The notes under the pieces: model-generated
Told to the model about the DNA's origin: nothing
What the model saw: only the letters and a program-made list of their open reading frames with translations
Database searches by the model: none
Part shown: positions 10,441 to 47,125 of the stretch, one piece after another
Position numbering within the stretch: the stretch's first letter is position 1
Layout of the letters: every line of letters starts with the position of its first letter
NCBI GenBank assembly: GCA_038503035.1
Contig: JAVSML010024629.1
Span: 259,799-323,798, forward strand
Reading direction: 5' to 3'
DNA from: Crocodylus rhombifer
Lineage: Eukaryota > Chordata > Crocodylia > Crocodylidae
Length of the DNA: 64,000 nt
Position numbers and translations under genes: made by a program

Positions 10441-13054
10441 CACAGGGATCTGTGAAACTTGTAACAAGCTGTGTAGCTCTTGAACTGGGCTTGTCAGTCA
10501 CCAACGGATTCATCAGGCATCTGACTAGACCTCTTATGTGTACACCACGATCCAGGGGATTGAGGGTTGCCTACTCTGTATCAAATGGTAACAAGGAGCT
10601 GCCTCCCAGACCCTGTTACAAGTGGTTCCCCTGAGTACAGCAGGGGGTGCTGCTTAACTTAACCTCAGTGCGGCTTCCAGTTTCCACTGCTGCCAGTGGG
10701 CTCTCCCAGGTGCAACCAAGAAACGTCCCTGACCCCCAAGATAAGCGGGATCTCAGGTGTGACTGGGTCACCACCTGACCCAGCTGGAAGTCATGCCAGG
10801 CTTCTGCCACTGCCGATGAACCTGCCTGGGATGGGAGGGAGGGGGAGAGAAGGGGTTGGAGCATAAGAGTGCCAGTGAGCTCCAGCTTCTTTTTAATCCC
10901 AGCTGCTGGCAACCACATGGCTAGGGAGCCAAATGTGATTGGCCCCTAAGAGGCCTGGCAAATTCAAAAGTGAGAGGGTCGAGGTCCATTAGTCCCCCAG
11001 AGATGGGAAGCACAGTCTCCTAGGGGAGAGCACTGCAGCTCTGTGCAGGCACAAAGGAAGAGCCTGGGAGAGCAACAGACCAGTGCTCTGGCTGGGATGA
11101 GTGTCAGACACCTACAATGGAAACTGGTGAGGGATAGCTGGCAGAAAAGAGCAGGGCACTCAACCCACCAGTAAAGAGACTAGGGTATGGGCAAGCTGCA
11201 CAGTGTGGGGAGAGGCTAGGAAGTCCTGCTGGGGAATTGGTTGGTGGAGTTCACAGGCCAAAGGGCACCACCGAGGAAGACGGATGATTTTTCTAAAGCA
11301 AGGCCAACAAGGATGAATGTTGTATCCATGAGGCCTATGTGAGGAAGTAATAGAGTGTGGAGGAGAACCCCTCAACCAAGGGTGTGAGGACCCCATGATA
11401 AGTGCTAGACTCAGAGAGCGTGTACACCGATGAGAGGAGCATGCATCAGGATCAAGCGAACCCCAGTGAGTCCTACTGGGTGATAAGCATCAGTGACTCG
11501 GTGAGCTACTGGTCAAGAGACTCAACCATATTGGAAAGACCATGACATCAGCCTTGCACATGTGGCAAGGAGCGGGTGTAGGGAAGATGGAGCCCTGTGA
11601 AGAGCACACACTCCCAAGTTGAGAAAATGCTGTTACTCCTTTTGGGTACCAACACTCAGCTTCTCCTTTTATTCATTTCACATCAAGGCATGGCAGACAA
11701 GCATAAGGAAGTGCACAGCAGTTTGCAGGAAAAACAGGTATGTTGCACATGCTGACACAAACATTCTTTCCATTCAGCATCTTTTCACGGAAGAGATAGC
11801 ATGGCAACATTTGCAAAAGAAAACCAACACTATTGACTTTGCATGCATTTAAAACCATCAAGAATCCCAAGGCCCTCACCATCCCAGATTCTCACTGGTT
11901 TGCTTTAAACATTCTCCTTCCTGACCTTAAAACCACATGTGAATTATCATTTCTCCCAGTGCAGTATGCTAGATGCAACTTTCTGTGGAGAATGTCAATA
12001 CCATTTATGAATCAGCCAGTCATGAGAAAATGACAGTCATTCTGACTTTATGGATTATAATGGGCCGTCTGTGTAGAGGAGATAGCACTGTGATTATCCA
12101 GGAATGAGATAAGGGCAGCAAGTTGGACACTACTTTCCTGCATAATAGGACACTGAAGTGAATTTCCCAAGCGTGTGTATTTTCAAACACACAAAGACAC
12201 ACCCCACCCACACTAATAAATGAAATCCCATAGGGCAGAACATTGAGTTGTAACTGCTTTCCTAGAACATACTAATCCTTCCATCTTTATACAGTGTATA
12301 AAGAAATGCTGGTTCTTGCTATGCACTATCCATTCAGATGTTGTCCCTTATGACAAGTTTGTCACATTTGCTAGAGAATGGCAATCAAGGTTAAAATACA
12401 TCATTTTTAAACCTGTGAATTGTGATAAGTTCAGAGCCCCTTTTCAGCATCACTCTAAAGCAATAGTCATTTTGAGCATAATCAAACTAACGTAACAAAA
12501 ATTTCCAGGAAGTGAGCTCAAGAGTCAGTTCAAATTGGTCAACACAATCATTCGGTGAGTAACAGTGTTGACGTTTCTGTTCCCAGTACCATAGCTCTGC
12601 ATGGCAAGGAAGGATACTCTGCAGCGGTGCAATTTGTTGCATTCCAAATCAACACAATTTTTCTTGAACTATATTATAAATGTTGAAGTGGTTTAAGCCA
12701 GCAGGCAGAGAATTACTTTCTTAATATGAAAAATCATGGTTGAGAGATAAGGAGACAAGTCTTACCAGTTAATGACTATTATTACACAAGATATCTGATT
12801 AAGTATGCATTGGACAGCCAGAACAAACAAAAAAGCACAGAAAAGGACATTTAATAGAAGATTAACGTTGAGGTAAAAGCTCAGTCCTACTTCCAAAAAA
12901 ATAAATTATCAATAGGGCAAAGACTTGGCTCTCAAACTTATGGGTGCAAATACTGCCAGAATGAGTGCTGCTCCACTGACATCAGGACTTATGTAGTGAT
13001 GAATCTAGGCCATTATATACATACAATACATCGTCTATATCAACAGGGGCCAAC
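10441..13054. other. Intergenic DNA with a GC-rich part
   Basis: From about 10590 to 11620 the sequence is relatively GC-rich with guanine-rich plus-strand stretches, in the style of a decayed LTR or other repeat, but I find no paired ends or protein motifs. From 11620 to 13054 it returns to AT-rich DNA with nothing recognised. The short open frames in both parts are not convincing. Confidence 0.35.
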
Positions 13055-13178
13055 CTTTTCAGCAGGCAAGCATCTGGATGATTATCTTGCTGGGGTCATC
13101 TGACCTGCCCTTTGGGCAGGAGGCTGGACCCAATGATCTCACAAGGTCCCTTCCAGCCCTGTCTATGAAATCTATTAA
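13055..13178 (+). mobile_element. CR1 3' end fragment
   Basis: A short CR1 tail: a stretch reading ttgctggggtcatctgacc is followed by gacccaatgatctcacaagg and tcccttccagccctgtctat. The same pattern closes the long copies at 2560-2640 and 6000-6080. Only the 3' untranslated end is present. Confidence 0.8.
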
Positions 13179-14090
13179 ATTAGCCTTGCAACATCCCCAA
13201 GTACCACTCCGATCTGCTGTTCTGCATTCTGTTCCCAGCTTTATACTCCCTGCTTGATTTGCTGCTTTGCTTTCTGCTCCCTGGCCCCTCTCTGCTCTGC
13301 CATATACAGAGGCTGCCCGTGCTACTTGGGGCACCCCCATGCTACAGGTTGGCCACATCTTATCTATAGACTATGTAGGAAAAGTTTACTGAAATCCACA
13401 CAAGCCTCATTTGATTGGATGCATCATTTATAACCATCAGGAAAGACTCAAATCAGTTTGGCCTGCAATACAACTCCATGGTACTAGCTAGCAGAGGTGA
13501 CATAAAGGCTGTATTCCTGATATTGGGAAGAAAGCTACTGTGCAAGTTCCCACCACCCAAAAATAAAACTGAATTTAACAACCAACTAAGTTAAGCTATT
13601 AAGATCTGATGCACCTTTAGGATACTATTGAGTGTGAGGATACATTGCAATATACTTACTAAAAGTAGAGATGGAAATAACAAAACCCCTATGAAGTTAT
13701 TTAGTAATAAAAGTATTATTATTTAGTTTTATTACATCCACTTGACAAGCTGAAGCTCTTCTTATTAATAAAAGCCACAAAAAATGTACTGCCCTGCAAA
13801 TTAATAGCATTTCTTCTGTCAGAGACCATAAAATTAATGCATCTCACAACATTAAAAAAAACAAAAAAAACAAAGTTGAGAATTCTGCAATGTATTTATT
13901 TCAAACTTTCACTAGTTTTAAAAACCAAACAAAAAACCTAATAAGCCAAAAAGCTAGGTAAACACTACCTGGAGTTAAATAAAATACTGGAGAAACATAA
14001 TCCTCAGTTTTAGTCCAGGCTAGAGATATTAAACATATATAATATCCTCAAATAACTCTCATTCACACATTAATGAATAAAAAGAATAGA
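13179..14090. other. Intergenic DNA, nothing recognised
   Basis: AT-rich sequence without recognisable genes. It contains A-rich runs near 13853-13870 and several short TTTATT motifs that are not placed as signals. Confidence 0.4.
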
Positions 14091-14165
14091 TTCATAGATT
14101 GTTAGGGGCTGGAAGGGACCTTGTAGATCATCAGGTCCAGTCCTCCTGCACTAGGCAGGAAATAA
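14091..14165 (-). mobile_element. CR1 3' end fragment, minus strand
   Basis: The plus strand reads attcatagattgttagggg, ctggaagggaccttgtagat and catcaggtccagtcctcctg. This is the reverse complement of a CR1 3' terminus and resembles the tail at 47060-47125. Only about 75 bp remain. Confidence 0.8.
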
Positions 14166-14959
14166 AGCTAGTTTAAAGTGCTATTTTAGCTCTATTTGAA
14201 AGAGAAAGGAACCTCAGGTTTATTACATTTTGATTAACCTAAAACCACTTGGAAAGATGACAACTCAACGTTAAGAAATTGTGTTTGCTATATTCAAGCA
14301 GTGTGGCTTTCTTAGCTCACTGAATTTATAACTCTCGCTTCAAGTCTAACCTCAAGCCATCCACTGCTCCTGAATACTCAGATTCTTTATTCAAGTTTGA
14401 TGTTTGGGGTCATTTCCCAACTTACTTGGGGTTTCTGCTTTTTCTTTGTCTTGCTGCTGGGCATGTCAGCAAGTAACCTTCCACTTTAATGGAACAGTTG
14501 CACTGAAATATTATTGAACACTTATACTTGTACAAAAAAGTGGTACAGCCAATAAGGGATGCTGGCTCCATGAGATCATACTGTGGCACTGGATACCTAC
14601 ACAAGAAAATTACAAAAGCTTGGAGGTGCTTTTATATAAACCAGTAACACTAGATTCTGGGTAGGAGGATCAGATGCCTCATCTATAAAATGTAATTATA
14701 TTTATATAAAAACAATTTAGCATACCTGTACAGCAGATCTGCACACTTATGAAAGAGTAATGAGATTTTAGATGGAATCTGTAGCTTTTATTCTATTAAA
14801 GTAGATGTCACACAACAGTTGGCAGCAACTTCCCTCCTCGAAATCAAAATTGCCATTAAATTGAATTTGGTTCTTCAGCTAGCATCCATATATTGATGCT
14901 AGGACAGAACGTTTTCATGTTTGTGTTAATAAAAGGAACACAGGCAAAGTTCATATGCA
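14166..14959. other. Intergenic DNA just past CDK8
   Basis: AT-rich, with no gene recognised. This is the first sequence beyond the inferred CDK8 polyadenylation site. In other vertebrates the next gene downstream of CDK8 is WASF3, but I see none of its exons here. Confidence 0.4.
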
Positions 14960-16116
14960 GATTTATGAAAAATAAATTTATTACATAACACCTTGTTTTT
15001 AACAATGTTCAATTTTTTTTTATTCAGAATACTTGCGTCATTCATGTAAAATAGTTTGATACAGTACATTGTATGTTTTTCTTCAAATCCTAAGGCTCTC
15101 CTAACACCTTATCCTTCACTGTAAGAAGGGCACCCCTAAATAACGTGCGAATGTATTTAAAAAAATTTAACTGAATTAAATTTAAAATCCACTACACCAA
15201 GCCAGTTCTCAAAAATCATGACGAAATATCTGAATGGATGCTGCACCCTTTTTTTTTTCTAGGAAATATTCATGCTTTTTAATCTCAAAGCATGCTCACA
15301 AATCATTAACACCAACAGGAAAAATAAAACACTGTCTATGACAATCATTTTAGTTTGTTTGCTGAACCAAACATGTTTATATCAATGACAACATACTCAT
15401 TTTACTATCGAATAGCAGCTTTAATACCAGTCAAGTCATAGATTTAAGAACAAAAAAAAAAAAAAAAGCCCAAAAACATATGTTGGAAATTAATCTTTGG
15501 GAGGTTTGTAATAGCTGGAAAGATGCTAATCTTTTCATTTTAAAAAAAATTTCATTGTAGCAATTGTGTTGGTCATAAAACATTGAACTATGTGGAAAAT
15601 GAACCAAACCACAAAAGTCACTAAAAATAAACACATATCAAAACTGTCTCAATTTTGCTTCTTTTTTTTTTTTGCCATGTGAACATATACTGTATGCTTC
15701 AAGTACCAGTTAAAGGATTTTGTGTACTATTGGTCAGATAATGTTGTTACACCAAGAGAATTCACCACATACAACAACAAAAATGCTTGCCCCTAGCACA
15801 TTTCACAGCTTCAACTGCTACAGACTGTCACTGAAAAAAATGCATCGTCAGTCTGAACCATGTCAAGTAAACTATGGAAGTAGCATATCCACAACACAAA
15901 CTGTGCTAGCACTTTCTCTTCAAGTCTAACCCAAAAACAGGTACAATTTGGGAGCCACTACTCCAATCTGTGAAAAGTGGTGGAACTTGGCTATCAGACA
16001 TTTTGAAGGTGTGGTTGTACAGTACATTCTTGTGGCCTGAGCCAGGTTCCAGGCAGACAGCTGCATGACCAGTCCTGCAGCATGAACAACAGTGCATTGA
16101 CATATTCAGGTGCAGC
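14960..16116 (-). other. CDK8: CDK8 3' untranslated region (inferred)
   Basis: The sequence follows the CDK8 stop codon at 16117-16119 in the direction of transcription. It is AT-rich with several long T runs on the transcribed strand (plus-strand A runs at about 15451-15468 and others). The end is placed just past an AATAAA at 14977-14982, giving a UTR of about 1.15 kb, similar in scale to the mammalian one. Neither the cleavage site nor alternative sites can be proven from sequence alone. Confidence 0.6.
14977..14982 (-). terminator. CDK8: CDK8 polyadenylation signal AATAAA
   Basis: tttatt on the plus strand is AATAAA on the transcribed strand, about 1.14 kb after the stop. Cleavage would be expected 10-30 bases further on, near 14950-14967. 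Confidence 0.55.
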
Positions 16117-39797
<23,681 letters not shown>

Positions 39798-40375
39798 CTG
39801 TGGAAAAAAAATAAATATACAATACATATACCAAGATAAACCTAAACATTTGTCTCTGAAACAATATGTTAGCTTTGTTTCACCAGTTTTAAACCAAATT
39901 CATTTTGAGGAAGTGATCATTTTTACTTTGTGGTAAAGCTGTGCAAGAATATAGACACAAGGCTTTCCTTTGCTACATCTGCCTCTAAGATATGCCCTTA
40001 CATCCTTTCTTTAACAGGCTTTGTCACTACATTCCCCAGAGTAACTGCCATGGAGGTTTCTTTCTTCTGCTTGCAAGAGCAAGCAACATAAGCTTTCAAG
40101 CCTTCAACCAAGAACGCTTCACAAATTCAGCACCGCAGCAGGAGATACTACTTCTCACTGCCTCTTCCTCAAAACTCAAAATACCCCCGAAAACAAAGGA
40201 CCAGGTGGTCGTCTCTATGACACATGTTTTGCCCAGAGTTATGAGGCACATTTCCAGACAGACATTTTAAATGAACAAGAAAATTCTCAAGCAAAATACA
40301 GGTTGGTCATCAATCATGGTATAAATAGGTAATCCCTCAGGTGCACATTCCACATAACCATAATACTATTAGACA

Positions 40376-40460
40376 GAAGGCAGGGCAGGGTGGCAACTTA
40401 CAGACTAACTGATTCAGAGAAGCAAGAGATTTTGCTGGTTAAAGCCTGCTTTAATAGATG
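40376..40460. repeat. Partial copy of the 28501 inverted-repeat family
   Basis: The sequence gcagggcagggtggcaac followed by ttacagactaactgattcag and ggttaaagcctgctt corresponds to one end of the element at 28501-28670 (gccaggacggcaccttagag, actcactggttcagag). Confidence 0.5.
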
Positions 40461-42344
40461 CTATGAATACTACTGTTAGGAGGCTTTTTACTTTGTGATA
40501 CTGATTACCAATTTGGATGCTTCCCTTCTTTTTCTATCTACCAACAAAATAAGTTAAAACATAGTGCGAGAACTCTAGAGTGCAGCTGGTTAGTGCCATC
40601 CATCGTTCTTATGGTGCTCCAAATTCTTAATCTTCAGAGTCTTTCCTGGCCTTGTCCTCCAATTTCATCTGGTCTTTGTGCCACTAGTTGCCTTTTTTCC
40701 TACTTCTTTTTCTCCTCTTTTTTTTAAATAAGCTAATCTTTACCTAGCAGTCAGACAAGCATAAATTCCTAAAAGGCTAACATTGTGCGTGTGCATAAAT
40801 TAAAGTTGCATTAAGGATATTACTCAGTTTGAGAAAGCCAAAAAATTCAGCATCCATAGCCATATTCAGAGTCCAAAACCATATTTAACAACAAGGTGTT
40901 TAAGCAGCAGGTCATTTTTATATAAGCACTCACACCACAACATCCCACCAAAAGACGACAAATTAATGATAGAATTACAGCTCTAGATTTGATTTCCTAG
41001 TTTAAAACTAATTTTAAAAAAAGATAACTAGTGTTATATAGTACTACCGTTTTTTTCACGCTGCCAAGAAAGGAAATCTAGCAAGTAAAAGTTAACACAG
41101 TAGATCACAACAGCTCTGAAGAAGTGACCACGACATACTACAAATATTAAATTTAGACAAATTCTAAAGTTAAAATTATCGAGACTATTACAACCCTTGG
41201 GCTGTTGTGGAAGTACTTATTTAGAAACTTAAAAAAAATGAATTTGAAGTGCAACTCACAAGAAATTATGGTAATATGAAACGAGCATTAAAAAAAAAAT
41301 ACGTGCCTCAAGACAATTTTTCCTAGATTAACATATTTTTGGTGTGAAAGGCTCAAACATAACTTGATTACTATAACTGCATAATAATTAAAGTACTGGC
41401 ATATAGTGGGAATTTGTGTTGTCACATTTTCTTTGTAGACCAGTTAATAATAATTAAAAAAGCAACTTGGAGGAGTGCTATGAAGACACAATATTGTAAA
41501 GTAGACAAAAAAAAAAAAATCACATATTTTATTTTCCTAATAGCCAGAACAGCTTCACATTAAAGATCACATTGAGTTACACTAGCACAACAGTGATATA
41601 CAAAAGAACCTGAGTACAAACAATTTGTATATGGTGAACAGTAATACTGCAATACTAAAAAATGTAAAAACAAAAAGGTCAGCAAACCCCCCCTCAAAAA
41701 ACAAAAAACAACACTAAGAATCTACTTTCAGAGGACAATCCAAGAACCTTAAGTTTTCCTGTAATCCAGGAATGATTTTTTTTTTTAAATATGGGACAAA
41801 GTTCATTTAAAAGAATTTTATCTAATGGAACAAAAAGTACCCACTTCAGAATTCAGGGAAATTTAAAGCTTGAGGCCTGTACCAACTATCATTACTTATA
41901 AACCTTGTATTTAAGAAAGCTTAAGGAAATGCAAATGCTTTTATTCCTCTTTGGAATTCTCTGTGGCATAATCCACCATCCTAGATTTGAAGTAAAATTG
42001 AAGAATGGTACTACAAAATGCACATGGAAACAAGTTTATCACTGGTATCTCTGACAGCTTGTATTTTCTCTTTGGCCCGTAAGGTTTCTCACCTTGTGAG
42101 TGATGGTTTGTCAGGTAGGGCTGCAGTCAGAGAGGATAACTTTGCCTCTCTTGGTTCACCAGTCAAGAAGGGATCCCTTTCACAAACTCTGTAGAGGTAC
42201 ACATGGGTTTTGCCAGTCTCTTAAGAGAGACTGCTTGAGGTTAACTATACAAAAACAATTTTCTTAGGAGCAAAGGAATAAAAAAAGAACTGTTTTCATG
42301 TGGTTGGCATCTAGACTAATTTAAGCACCATGTTTAGCCTAGAT

Positions 42345-42581
42345 CAGTGGTTTTTAAGCTTTTTGGCTGCAAACGCTTTTACCTGTAAAATATTGCTACT
42401 TGTACCCTCTAGACCTGACACATCCATCAGCACCTATGAGAACACATGCCTATGCCATTACTCATCTTCTGTTGACGAATCAGAATCTTCATCATCATTA
42501 TTAAAACTTAGTAATGTACCACTGGGCAAAGCATTGTGCAACCCTGAGGATATGCATACCCCAGTTTGAAAAAAAACACTG
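42345..42581. mobile_element. 237-bp hAT-type element
   Basis: The left end is cagtggtttttaagcttttt and the reverse complement of the right end is cagtgttttttttcaaac. The flanking octamers are gcctagat (42337-42344) and gtctagat (42582-42589), agreeing at seven of eight places. No coding capacity. Confidence 0.8.
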
Positions 42582-44074
42582 GTCTAGATTCTCATCTGTT
42601 ATTGAGGAAAAAAAAAGAAAAAGTCTTATTCCTCTCAATAGCAATGTTCCCCTCTGAACAAACACAGACTTTTCCTTGCTATTCCAAAGATTCATTTTTC
42701 TCGCTCTTCCACACTTAGTTACAAAGTCCCTTTTATTCAGGCCAAATTCTCTGACATAAATGGAGGTAAAGTATTAGTTCTACAGTTTATGATTACAGCT
42801 CTTCTGACTTCCCAGTTCAACTGTTAAAGAATTAATTGCTGTTAAGGTAATCTAATAGATAATGGCATATATTTACATCATACCTTCATCCCAGATTTTA
42901 TCTATAGAGGTGAAGGAATTCCTTTTAGTACCATTTAAGGCTCCCCGCCCCCCAAAAAAACCAAAACAGAAAAACCCAAACCCTAACCTTCTGGTTCAAA
43001 CCAACAAATCAGAAGCAAGTAATACTCCTTTCTCCTTTTATTTATGATCAGAAAGTCACAAATTAAGTTTTCATATGATCTGGTCCTACACAAGTCACTC
43101 AGAGGGATACTAAACCTTCAGCCACAATGCTACCCATGGTCTGTTTGGTTTTTTTGACAAAAGCAGCCTGGCACTAACCTTCTCAAGTAAGGAATTTCAT
43201 CCCATGATGCGTAAGCAGGGAATGTGACTGCTCATATGGATCATTAATTAGAGGTCATTTGTTAACACCAGGTATTCATGAAAGTTTAACCAACACACTG
43301 CTATTGACATAATTAATTCAGCAGAGCACGTTCACATGTAGCTGCCTTTGCTGTTCCCTGTGATGCTGTGTATAAACGTTTTGGTATGCCTTGCAAACCT
43401 GGAACACCATAGTATGGGGGTTTGAGGTCAGGTCTCTATAACTCAAGTGGAATGTCTCCATTTCAGTCACACAAAGCCTACTCTTTCACACTACTTTTCT
43501 ACTGTGCCTCCTAAAACCATGGATAATGCATAGCTCATGAAGCTCTGTCGCCAATTTTAAAGGACAGGGATAATCATTTTTTATATTGGTCAACCTGCAC
43601 AAAAACTTAGAATGGTTCTGGATATGCAGCGAATCACTACTCAGGGCCCCTGTAGACTCTTTAAGTCAATGTGGAGGTGTCTAGCTCATTTAGGTACTTT
43701 CAAGTTCAAGTGACAACTGAACAGAGGTTTTTTGGAGCACAACTCTGGATTCAGAAGCCTCAGTTTTACTATGCTCTTTAGTAGATCTAGCCCTATGTTA
43801 AAGAGTTAAAAATAGAGAGAGCATGTATGAGTAATGAGAAACACAGGGAAGCTGTAATTACTCCAAAACGAAACACTGCAAACACACATACACACAAAAT
43901 CAGAATAAAGGTTACATTTAAAAGAAATGCAGACATATTTTATCTGAAAGAGCACAGTATAGGGCATTCAACTGTAAGTGTATAACGGAGTGAGGAAAAT
44001 GCAACATCTAAAGTCTAAAAATCAGTTTAATGTAATCTGTGATCATGGCCCTTAATATGCTTTAATATTAATTA

Positions 44075-44200
44075 CAAGCTTCCCTCAATTTATGCTGTAC
44101 ACGTGTTCCTGGAAAACAGCACGTAACTCGAATTCGCGTAAAGGGAACCCACTTTACAGTGCAACAAATAGGGACACGTTCCGAGACCTCGAGTATACTG
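44075..44200. mobile_element. Candidate pogo-type MITE fragment
   Basis: The sequence ttccctcaatttatgctgta and, 30 bases later, the partly complementary cagcacgtaactcgaattcg plus cgtaaagggaa form a hairpin typical of short Tc1/mariner-type elements of reptiles. The right end and target duplication are not resolved. Confidence 0.4.
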
Positions 44201-44504
44201 ACTCCCAAACCCATTTCTACCACTTTTACAAGACAACTTTGGTGCTCACCAACAGCAGACAGTACACACAAGCACAGAGGAGTGGTTACCATAAAATGGG
44301 GATGGAAACTACAGAAACATGGTGCAAACAATGAGTAAGGAGCACAGACACATACAAGACTGTATTTTAGTGCACATCACTCCCAAAATGCACTGCACAA
44401 AGCAGGCAACTGCGGGCTTCCACCACACCAATAGCATAAGAGCAAATTTGCACATACAGAGCCCACATAAAGCAAGGGAAACCTGTAGGGGTATATTGTA
44501 AATG

Positions 44505-44592
44505 ATTCCTCAGCCTGATAAAGGGAATTTGTACCTGAAAGCTTGCAAACAAGATTTTTTCCAGCTATTTCAGTTGGTCTAATAAGAAATAT
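44505..44592. repeat. Interspersed repeat fragment
   Basis: The sequence cagcctgataaagggaattt, gtacctgaaagcttgcaaac and ccagctatttcagttggtct is a recurrent sauropsid motif series. Its end matches the fragment at 2993-3045. The family is not identified. Confidence 0.5.
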
Positions 44593-46784
44593 AATATTAT
44601 TCCTTCAGGAGCCTTGTCACAAACAAGAACCTTATTATGCAAGGTATCATTACACAGAAACAGACTACAATCCATGCCTCAAAAATCTTACAATCTAAGC
44701 GCGTAACAGATGACAGCATACAAAGTAACATGAATTAGCAGATAGAGGGTGCTAGTTTAATACATGCTCAGAGGTTTGTATTAAGCTTTTCTGTAAATCT
44801 CCAGACAAAAGTTTTAAAATCCCTAAAAGTGCTTTCACTGCCTCACAAGCCATGGAACTCAGTAACTCACAACATAAGATGAAGTTACTATACAAGCTGA
44901 CATGGCAGCTTTTCTAAATCCTAAGGCTCTTTGTTGTAGTTTACATTATATGCATGTTTACTAGGTTGTAGTCTCTCTGTTGCAGGTGTCATGCCACTTC
45001 AAAAACAGGTCAGGAAATATCAGATTAAAGTACATTAAAGAATTAAAAGGTTCACATTTTTCATTTAGAGAGAAACACAATGTGAGTTCTGGAAGAACTC
45101 TGATTAGTTGCAAAGAATGTCTCAAAAGAAACCATGGAGAAATATTTAAAGCCTGTGGGAGAATCTTTGTTTCCCACAAACAAAGCAACAGTAAAAAGCT
45201 ACACATAAAGCAACAGTTTTTCTTTTAATAAATATACCCATTTTGAGGACTTGTCCTAGAAAAAGTAATTGAATCCACTATCTCAGAGGAGTCCAGCAAT
45301 TTTAAATTATGGTTAAAAGATCCAGTTATACAAAGCTGCCACTTGAAGGAAAGCAATCTTTCCAATTTATCCGAGCAACTTTTTTAAATGTGTTTCTTCA
45401 AAAGACTTGGCAGACAATTATAGACAAAAAAAAGGATCTAAATACACCTCCAATGTCAACATCATTCTTTTCACCTCCCTCAATGATAATTAAGAAAGCT
45501 TAACTCAACTGCCTAGATTAAACTAAAGCAAAACCATGCATTTCAGCAGTTCTGTATATACTAAAACACAACACCTTGCAAAACAGACGTGAAAAGAAAA
45601 CACCAGGCACACTCATGTAAACACATATTTACTCACCTCCTCCAGAAGGAAACAATTTATTTAAGCCAAATTTACTTAAATGCAACTGTGCAAACATCTG
45701 TGCGAAGCTGTTAAGATTTATAACATATACCAAAATAATAACAATTAGATCTTTGCAAAATCCACAACTAGCTATTTCACCAAGACTTGAACTGACTGTT
45801 GCAAGGAGGAAAACAGTATTTAAATAGTTAAAGAAAATGCTAACCTAAAATATGTGGATTGTAAACCTGGATTTTTCATACTTCTTGTCTGACACCTGGC
45901 CAAGTCGCATCTCATGACTTAGTTCCATACAACTGTCTGCAGTGCTAAGTTTATCAGCGTTTGCAGCGTGCTTTGAAATCCCAAGATAAACAGGCTACCT
46001 CAACTGAAAAATAAGCTAATGAAGTGGAAGACATTTTATAGTAATACTGCATTTACTTAAATAGAAGACAAGATCCCCTCTTCCCCCTCAAATCAAAATA
46101 GGGAAAAGAGCTCCTGACCTTATATTCACATACAAGGGAACCTCATTAAACACACTGCTTCCAAAAGAAGCATGTGCTCAGTAACTGAAAACAGCTATGA
46201 AGTTGTATAAATGCAGTCAACACTGAGCATGACTATAAAACACTTGCCCAATCAATATAGGCTATATATACTGATGGGAACCTACCACAAAGATAGGTTA
46301 GTTCAGCCACTCTGAATAAGATACATGGTAGTGCCCGTCATTCTCAGTTCTCCTCAGTGCTGACTCTTTTTCAAGTCATGGTGAGCCACTATATTGAATA
46401 CATTTTTATTTCCTCCTCAATCCCCCAGCTGAGCTGTACTTTCCTTTTCCATTTCTTTACCAGCCTTATTGGTTTGGCAAACATCAAATAGGGTCCTAAA
46501 TAGGCTGAGAGAAGGTAGCAACAGAGATATTCTGGGTGGACTGTCACAAGATTAGTGTGGCCCTGCTCTGCATGAAGTGGAACTGGACTAGGTTGCCCTG
46601 AGCCTCATCTGCATATACATTTTTGGAGGATCCTAGGACCCAGTTCCAGTCATGGGCCAGGCTAATTAGCACATACTTTGTGGGGTTATCTGGAGTACAC
46701 ACACATACTGAGCAGTGTTGAGCTGTGGGGCTAAAATCATGGCATGAAATGTTGTTGGCTGTGCTAGGGCCCAACCCAGTGAAC

Positions 46785-46850
46785 TATATGAGGGTTGTAC
46801 TTTATGACCCCTGGAGATCCCTACCAGCCCTACTTTTCTATGATTCTTCA
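46785..46850 (+). mobile_element. CR1-like 3' fragment
   Basis: The sequence atgagggttgtactttatga followed by cctggagatccctaccagcc and ctatgattc has the layout of a divergent CR1 tail, nested within the 46051-47345 unit. Confidence 0.45.
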
Positions 46851-47059
46851 TTAAATCATGAGTCTTTTGGCTTTGAACTAATATCATGCATAGTTTGTAC
46901 TAGGTCTAAGTAGGTACAAAAGTGCTGCTTAAAGGTGTGTTTATAGAATTTTCTGTGCAGTAGTTTCAAAAAAGGTAAAATGCACCAATTCTGGATGAAC
47001 TACGTCTATGGGTACCTGTAGTACAAAGTAATTTTTTTCAAATTTGTTCCTCACTTCCA

Positions 47060-47125
47060 GTGCAGGGGGCTGGACCCAATGATCTTGCAAGGTCCCTTCC
47101 AGCCCCTTACAATCTATGAATCTAA
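47060..47125 (+). mobile_element. CR1 3' end fragment
   Basis: The tail gcagggggctggacccaatg, atcttgcaaggtcccttcca and atctatgaatctaa is a standard CR1 terminus, nested within the 46051-47345 unit. Confidence 0.8.
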
